Below, in pieces: positions 59,281-64,000 of a stretch of DNA of 64,000 bases. Each line of letters starts with the position of its first letter. The first letter of the stretch is position 1. The stretch is from Bacillota bacterium (GTDB lineage: Bacteria > Bacillota > Sulfobacillia > Sulfobacillales > Sulfobacillaceae): contig JAKACZ010000025.1 of assembly GCA_021820965.1 (NCBI GenBank), positions 1 to 64,000 of the forward strand, written 5' to 3'. The position numbers and the translations under genes were made by a program. Below the pieces are notes generated by a model. That model saw only the letters and a program-made list of their open reading frames with translations. It was not told the DNA's origin and searched no databases.

Positions 59281-59679
59281 ATGCAGGAGAAGATGAAGCC
59301 TAGTTTGCTGCGGTTAATGTGGTGGAGCGTACGGCTGACCTGGTCGCGCAACAAGGTCACGCGCCGACGCTGTCGGCAGCAGATTTGGGGCGGTTTGTCG
59401 GAGCATTGGCGGGTATTTGTCCCCGACGCTGCGCCTGGCACCGAGGCGGCAATTGTGCGGGCGGTATGGCTGGGGGCGTCGCTGGCGTCTCGTTCGCTGT
59501 TGCGGTACCCGCTTTTACCCCGGCGGCTGAAGACTCGGTTGACCTGGATTGTGCGCCTATTAGGGCGCAGCAATGGCAAGGCGGTGGTCACCGCCTATTT
59601 GGCCTGGACTTGGCTACGCGAAGTGGCGTTGTCGTCGACACAAGCCCAAGGCACCTGGACGGGGGCCGGCGGCAATTAG
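59281..59679 (+). CDS. Hypothetical basic protein
   Basis: 132 residues from ATG 59281 (GGAGGA 10 nt upstream). Strongly basic, Trp-rich (LRLMWWSVRLTWSRNKVTRR, LAWTWLREVAL), with weakly hydrophobic helices that may lie on a membrane. No family recognised. Its stop abuts the convergent gene. Confidence 0.5.
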   Translation: MQEKMKPSLLRLMWWSVRLTWSRNKVTRRRCRQQIWGGLSEHWRVFVPDAAPGTEAAIVRAVWLGASLASRSLLRYPLLPRRLKTRLTWIVRLLGRSNGKAVVTAYLAWTWLREVALSSTQAQGTWTGAGGN

Positions 59680-60158
59680 GGCTTGGGGTTCCAGCGGCGC
59701 TGGCGCCACCACATCCATACAGCAGCACCGATAAACATGGCCCCAACGAGGACACGCCCGGTCACGTTAACTTTGGCCTTGGCTACGGGATAATTGGCCT
59801 GGACCATGAGCTGGCGGTTGGCGGTATAGACCTGCACTTGGACGTGTCCCCGTTCTTTGGCCGGCCATATCACTTGATATTGATACTTGTTCAGCTTTTT
59901 TAGCGGCTCGCTGGTGGTGGTGGTCTGCCCCGACTGGTTGGTAAACCGAAAAACTACGTGTTGTGGTACCTTACGCGAATGCGGTACGGTGATGAGGAAG
60001 GTGTCGGGTCGGGGTGCGCCCGGCGGGTTGGGTACCGCGTTGAGCTTGGCGATGAATGGCGTCGGTGCGGCCAGCACCACAGCCGGGACCGCCGCCGAAC
60101 CGACAAAAATTGCGCTTACTGCCGCGACCGTGCCTAATCGGCGCATGCGATTCGACAC
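59676..60158 (-). CDS. Exported, C-terminally anchored hypothetical protein
   Basis: 160 residues from GTG 60158. A Sec signal peptide (RRLGTVAAVSAIFVGSAAVP, cleavage near AVVLAA), a beta-rich extracellular domain (PQHVVFRFTNQSGQTTTTSE), then a TM helix (VLVGAMFIGAAVWMWW) and a short basic tail. Likely a surface protein. No family recognised. Confidence 0.6.
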   Translation of the reverse strand: MSNRMRRLGTVAAVSAIFVGSAAVPAVVLAAPTPFIAKLNAVPNPPGAPRPDTFLITVPHSRKVPQHVVFRFTNQSGQTTTTSEPLKKLNKYQYQVIWPAKERGHVQVQVYTANRQLMVQANYPVAKAKVNVTGRVLVGAMFIGAAVWMWWRQRRWNPKP

Positions 60159-60310
60159 CCCAGACCCCTCCATTCGGAATCTATTATACCTGATGCTTGA
60201 CCAGGGCAAACGGTAGACCGCCCTCTCCCTTCTGTCCCTTCTTGGTTCGGTTGAAGTTGTTGAGGCGAGAAGTTACAATGTTGCCATGTATGTGCAAGGG
60301 AGGGCCTTGG

Positions 60311-61186
60311 TTGGTAAGGTATGTCCGAGCCACCGCGGGGGATCAGGCGCGGATACGGGAGTTTTTGTCTCAGTTTGTCGATGACTATTTATCGGAACAC
60401 ATCGCAGCCTATCTGTCCTCCGAATTAGGCGGGATATATCTAGCATTGGACGAGCAAAACCAATTGTTAGCCACTGCGGTGGTAGACATGGTGAAACCCC
60501 ATGAGGCCTATGTAACCGGCATGCGCATGCGACCGGATGTGCAGTCGACGGGACTAGGACAAGAGTTTGCGGAATTTCAGATACGGGAAGCCAAGCGTCT
60601 GGGGGCCCAGGTGATTCGCGCACTGATTGGACGCGGCAATGAGGCGTCGCAAAAAATTTTGCAAGAGAGCCTGGGATTTCAGGTGGTCGCAGAATGGGTG
60701 GTCGGCAGTTTGCAAGGATTCGAGGCGCCCGAATATGCGGATCTCAATGCCGGTCCTGCCTGGGCGGTCGACCGAGACCGCCTGGCGGCCTTCGTTAACC
60801 AGCATGCGGGTGATTTATGGTCGGACCGAGATCATTGGTTACCGCGTACCTTGACTTTTGATGATATATGGCACGGGGTGGAGTCTGGTTCGGCGGCCGT
60901 TGTGCCGCAAGATAATCAAGTAGACGTGGATGCCTTGGCTCTGTTTCGGATTCATGATGGCGATATGCACCTGCATTACTTGCGGTCGATGGGGCCCAAG
61001 CTTCGGGCGTTAATGCAATATTTGTGGGTTGAAGCCCGAGCCTGGGGTGTAAAGACACTGCACTTTGGCCTTCCGCGCCATGCTGCCGACAAGTTCGTGG
61101 AGGTAGCGGGACTTCCGCTAATCCGTGAGTGGCATGGAATTGTTCTGGAAAAGCATGTTGGGCTAACGTCTTCATCAGCGGTTTAG
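60311..61186 (+). CDS. GNAT acetyltransferase
   Basis: 291 residues if TTG 60311 is the start (AAGGGAGGG just upstream); an ATG at 60278 is possible. GNAT fold with acetyl-CoA motif RPDVQSTGLGQEFAEFQ and AQVIRALIGRGNEAS. The C-terminal half (VDALALFRIHDGDMHLHYL) looks like a second GNAT-like domain. Substrate unknown. Confidence 0.7.
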   Translation: MVRYVRATAGDQARIREFLSQFVDDYLSEHIAAYLSSELGGIYLALDEQNQLLATAVVDMVKPHEAYVTGMRMRPDVQSTGLGQEFAEFQIREAKRLGAQVIRALIGRGNEASQKILQESLGFQVVAEWVVGSLQGFEAPEYADLNAGPAWAVDRDRLAAFVNQHAGDLWSDRDHWLPRTLTFDDIWHGVESGSAAVVPQDNQVDVDALALFRIHDGDMHLHYLRSMGPKLRALMQYLWVEARAWGVKTLHFGLPRHAADKFVEVAGLPLIREWHGIVLEKHVGLTSSSAV

Positions 61187-61521
61187 GTAAATTGGGACAA
61201 ACTGGAACGGCAGTCCATTGCAACCAGGCGCGCGACCCGGTATGATAGGGGTGTTGCTAGCGAAGTCGTCTGGCAAAAAGTTCGAACTCGACTAGCCTCG
61301 CACCGTGTGGCGTGGCGAGCGGCATAAGCCTCTGCCGTTTTATTTGGCCCAAGTTCATACGGAGACTAATCGCGGTTGGTGCTGGATTCGCTTTCGAAAT
61401 TCCCGCTTTGGGTATACTAGCGGCGAATTCAGGGGCTGGTGGTACGGGCTGGCGCGGAATTTAGCTCGGGTCACCCTGCAGCACTGGATCGCCTGATCGA
61501 GATGGAGGGGGCTTACGGAAC
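61187..61521. other. Intergenic region with a doubtful small frame
   Basis: A 63-codon plus frame (61305-61496) reads WCWIRFRNSRFGYTSGEF, but has no ribosome site and no recognised family. Otherwise nothing seen. The GT2 gene's leader lies here. Confidence 0.35.
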
Positions 61522-62271
61522 GTGCAGGCCGTAGTAATACTTCCAACGTACAACGAGATAGGGAATCTAGCGCCAATGGTAGAATCTATCATCAGTCAGA
61601 GTCCTGAGTTTGCCGTTTTAGTGATCGATGATGGTTCGCCGGATGGCACGGGTATATTGGCTGATCATTTAAAAGAAGCGTATCCCGGCCGGGTGGAAGT
61701 CATTCACCGCCGGGGGAAACTGGGATTGGCGACAGCATACTTGGCGGGGTTTCGTTACGGAATTCAGCGCGGTTACGATTACTTTTTCGAGATGGATGCG
61801 GACTTTTCCCATAATCCTGAGTACCTGCCCCGATTCATCGAAGCGTTGGAGAGAGAGGGAGCCGACGTAGTGTTGGGGTCGCGGTACATCCCGGGCGGCG
61901 GCGCCCCCGGTTGGCCGTGGTACCGGAAGCTAATTTCCCGGGGCGGGTCCCTATACGCGGCGAAAATGCTGGGCGTGGACGTGCGGGATATGACCGGCGG
62001 CTTTAAATGTTTCCGGCGGTCGGTTCTGGAAGCTATCGATCTCAATTCCATCGAGTCGACGGGTTACGGGTTTCAAATTGAAATGACATATCGTGCGATT
62101 GAATCGGGATTCCGCGTGGTCGAAATGCCGATTGTTTTTGAGGAGCGGCGCGAAGGCAAGAGTAAGATGTCACCGGGCATTTTCGTAGAAGCGTTTTGGA
62201 TGGTGGCCAAAATGCGAGCCGAGCGAGTGGCCAAGGAGGCCAGCGCTCAACCGGAGCGTCTCCGGTCCTAA
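61522..62271 (+). CDS. Family 2 glycosyltransferase, polyprenol-phosphate-sugar synthase type
   Basis: 249 residues from GTG 61522. VVILPTYNEIGNL, DDGSPDGT, DADFSHNP and GFKCFRRSVLEAI are the DPM1-like motifs, and there is no large C-terminal membrane part, so the product is soluble. It transfers mannose or glucose from a nucleotide to polyprenol phosphate. The GtrA gene follows with no gap. Confidence 0.92.
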   Translation: MQAVVILPTYNEIGNLAPMVESIISQSPEFAVLVIDDGSPDGTGILADHLKEAYPGRVEVIHRRGKLGLATAYLAGFRYGIQRGYDYFFEMDADFSHNPEYLPRFIEALEREGADVVLGSRYIPGGGAPGWPWYRKLISRGGSLYAAKMLGVDVRDMTGGFKCFRRSVLEAIDLNSIESTGYGFQIEMTYRAIESGFRVVEMPIVFEERREGKSKMSPGIFVEAFWMVAKMRAERVAKEASAQPERLRS

Positions 62272-62718
62272 ATGATGTGGCTTCGCCGTATTATCTGGTA
62301 TGGTCTCGTCGGCCTCAGCGGGGTCATTGTTAACCTTGGCGTTCTGACGCTGTTCCATCTGGTGTTGCCGCATTTTAAAACCCTTGACTCACTGGTCGCG
62401 GTAGAAGCGTCAATTGTCCCCAACTACTTGCTTAATGCTCGCATTACCTTTCGGAACCGAATTACTTGGAAAGGGTTCGGTCAATATAACTTGGTCATGG
62501 CCCTTGCGGAAGTTATCCAGGTGGTCATCGCCCGGTATCTCAACATCGCCTACGCTGTCGACTACCGGATAGCGCAAGTCATTGCCATTCCCTTCGGTAC
62601 CGGCTTCGGATTCTTGTTCTCGTCGATTTGGGTATTTCGTAAGCGGGAGGTACGGCATGAATCGGATCTCCAGCGACCTTCCGAACCCCGTCCCCAAAGT
62701 ACTGAAGGTCATAGCTGA
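62272..62718 (+). CDS. GtrA-family membrane protein
   Basis: 148 residues, four TM helices: IIWYGLVGLSGVIVNLGVL, VAVEASIVPNYLLNARITF and IAIPFGTGFGFLFSSIWVF. GtrA proteins act with DPM1-like enzymes to move lipid-linked sugars across the membrane. Starts at the base after the GT2 stop. Its last 62 bp overlap the next gene. Confidence 0.88.
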   Translation: MMWLRRIIWYGLVGLSGVIVNLGVLTLFHLVLPHFKTLDSLVAVEASIVPNYLLNARITFRNRITWKGFGQYNLVMALAEVIQVVIARYLNIAYAVDYRIAQVIAIPFGTGFGFLFSSIWVFRKREVRHESDLQRPSEPRPQSTEGHS

Positions 62719-63439
62719 CGCTGGAGCCGCGCTGTTGGCCAGCGGCGGCGAAGTGGCCCGGGTGGAAGATACCATGAAGCGCCTCGCGCACGCCTATGAG
62801 ATGGATGGGGTGGAGGTTATTGTCCTTCCCACGGCTCTGTTTATCTATGCCGCCGGGACCAATACGGTCATTCGGCGCATCAAATACCGCTCTGTAAATT
62901 TAGCTGCGGTGGCCGCCATCAACCAACTATCGCGCGACATTAGCCAAAAGCCCATTCCTGTGGACGAACTGGCGGAGCGGTTGACAAAGGCTAAAAATGC
63001 CTCGCGCTACCGTTCCGAGGCCAATTTATTCTTTGCGGGGGTGGGTGCCGCCGCCATAAGTCAGCTTATGGGTGGAACTCCGGCCGACTTGATGCCCGCC
63101 TTTATCGGTGGAGCTCTTACTCAATTTGTACGCCAATGGTTTCATGTGATTGGACTGTCCAATGGAGTCGGTGACATGATGGCTGCGACGGTGGCGGTCC
63201 TACCAGCACTGGCTGCCGGATATTGGGGCCTTCCGCATCAGGGGTCGGTGCTGGTGGCCGGCATTATGGTACTGACGCCCGGGTTGTTAATGACCACGGC
63301 TGTGCGGGACGGCATCCAAGGCGAGCTTTTGTCTGCGGCGGCGCGCATTTTGGAGGCGCTGTTGTCCGCGGGAGCGATTGCGGCGGGGGCCAGCTTGCCG
63401 CTTTACATCTATCTGGCTCTGGGAGGCCGGTGGAGCTAA
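62657..63439 (+). CDS. ThrE-type threonine/serine exporter, first subunit (DUF1212)
   Basis: 260 residues from ATG 62657 (GGGAGG upstream). N-terminal DUF1212 with DAGAALLASGGEVARVEDTM and LPTALFIYA, then about five TM helices. In Corynebacterium the single ThrE protein fuses both domains; in Firmicutes they are two genes, as here. Substrate (threonine, serine) inferred from family. Confidence 0.88.
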   Translation: MNRISSDLPNPVPKVLKVIADAGAALLASGGEVARVEDTMKRLAHAYEMDGVEVIVLPTALFIYAAGTNTVIRRIKYRSVNLAAVAAINQLSRDISQKPIPVDELAERLTKAKNASRYRSEANLFFAGVGAAAISQLMGGTPADLMPAFIGGALTQFVRQWFHVIGLSNGVGDMMAATVAVLPALAAGYWGLPHQGSVLVAGIMVLTPGLLMTTAVRDGIQGELLSAAARILEALLSAGAIAAGASLPLYIYLALGGRWS

Positions 63440-63885
63440 TGGTGACAGCGGCCCTGCTCTCCGGGCTTACGGCGGTGGCGTTCGGTCTCTTGTATCAGGT
63501 CTCCGGAAGCACTCTGGCAATAGCGGGTGGCATCGGTACCGTGTCGTGGGCAATGGCCAGTTTTCTGAAAGCCGTTCCTAGCTCAGGCCTTTTGAGCGAT
63601 TTTGTGGGGGCGTTAATTGTGGGTGGCTTGTCCGAAATTGCGGCGCGTTACAAACACGAACCTGCCGTAGTTTTTGTCGTCCCCTCCATCATTGTGTTTG
63701 TGCCGGGCGACTTGGTCTATCAAAGCATGGTGGCCTTCTTGAAAAATCACTTTCAAGCGGGGTTGCAGTCGGGGATTGGAGCCCTAATGGTGGCTGGCGC
63801 CTTAAGCATCGGCCTTGCCTTGGCTACCGCCGTTTTGCGTCCGCTTCTGCGAGGCCGCTTGAGCCAACGCCGCCACAGTGTCTGA
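63439..63885 (+). CDS. ThrE-type exporter, second subunit (DUF3815)
   Basis: 148 residues from ATG 63439, overlapping the previous stop by one base (TAATG). Four to five TM helices, with FLKAVPSSGLLSDFVGALIV, then EIAARYKHEPAVVFVVPSII, then FVPGDLVYQSM, the family ending. Translationally coupled partner. Confidence 0.88.
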   Translation: MVTAALLSGLTAVAFGLLYQVSGSTLAIAGGIGTVSWAMASFLKAVPSSGLLSDFVGALIVGGLSEIAARYKHEPAVVFVVPSIIVFVPGDLVYQSMVAFLKNHFQAGLQSGIGALMVAGALSIGLALATAVLRPLLRGRLSQRRHSV

Positions 63886-64000
63886 GAACTGGCATAGGCC
63901 AACCATCCTACCCCGTCAGGGATGGGTGGGACCCTTGATGACGTTACGGTGGCCGACGGTTTCAGTGGGGTCTTTCGCGAGACTCACTGCTAATTTTGAT
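63886..64000. other. Window end, non-coding
   Basis: No gene in the last 115 bp. A short inverted repeat CCATCC...GGATGG (63903-63926) may be a weak terminator for the exporter genes. Confidence 0.3.

Noticed and set aside
62657..63885. ThrE split into two genes as a frameshift
   Set aside because: The two-gene form with a TAATG overlap is the usual arrangement in Firmicutes.

Overview
The window looks like a chromosomal segment of a spore-forming, high-GC, acidophilic Firmicute, most likely Sulfobacillus or a close relative. This is inferred from the gene content and order (sporulation genes yqfC, yqfD, a DacF-type carboxypeptidase and a Spo0E-like protein; the Firmicutes run phoH-yqfF-ybeY-dgkA-cdd-era-recO-glyQ-glyS-yqfL-dnaG-sigA) and from the assimilatory sulfate genes. 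No database search was possible.

Layout. 1-3.2 kb is an accessory scrap yard: a truncated SNF2-type helicase, an internally deleted ISAzo13 copy and a decayed TnpB. 3.3-11.9 kb is a core block: lepA, hemW, the CIRCE/HrcA heat-shock operon hrcA-grpE-dnaJ (dnaK is not there), prmA, rsmE, a small CxxC protein, then rpsU-yqeY behind a strong promoter with a long leader. 11.9-16.9 kb holds lineage-specific genes (an anchored hypothetical protein, a radical SAM / hypothetical / rhodanese operon, a broken lipoprotein). 16.9-18.7 kb is a pair of peptide/nickel-type ABC permeases, the first broken by one in-frame TAG. 19.0-22.5 kb has a 130-bp IS200/IS605-type mini-element, a TPP riboswitch driving a CytX-like transporter, and a mosaic of IS4-type and ISAzo13 fragments.

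22.5-43.9 kb is the long core block from yqfC through sigA, with many 4-20 bp gene overlaps that suggest translational coupling. It includes the PPDK regulator next to PPDK, followed by an AsnB-type amidotransferase. 44-50.7 kb carries a TPR protein, folE and moaA, a PsiE-like membrane protein, an esterase, a Spo0E-like protein too short for routine gene callers, and sat-cysH for sulfate assimilation through APS.

50.7-54.9 kb is again accessory: non-coding stretches with strong hairpins, dacF, and an IS605-type element whose tnpB is split by a frameshift and is flanked by repeated end modules. 54.9-64 kb holds a UDP-sulfoquinovose synthase, a peroxiredoxin whose catalytic cysteine codon is TGA (a strong selenoprotein candidate), a cupin, an Mrp/DUF59 iron-sulfur assembly pair, a GNAT protein, a GT2 polyprenol-sugar synthase with a GtrA partner, and a two-subunit ThrE-type exporter.

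The most unusual signals are the probable selenocysteine peroxiredoxin, the set of IS605-type end modules (possible omega-RNA scaffolds) including a self-contained mini-element, the missing dnaK, and the radical SAM / cysteine-less rhodanese operon.
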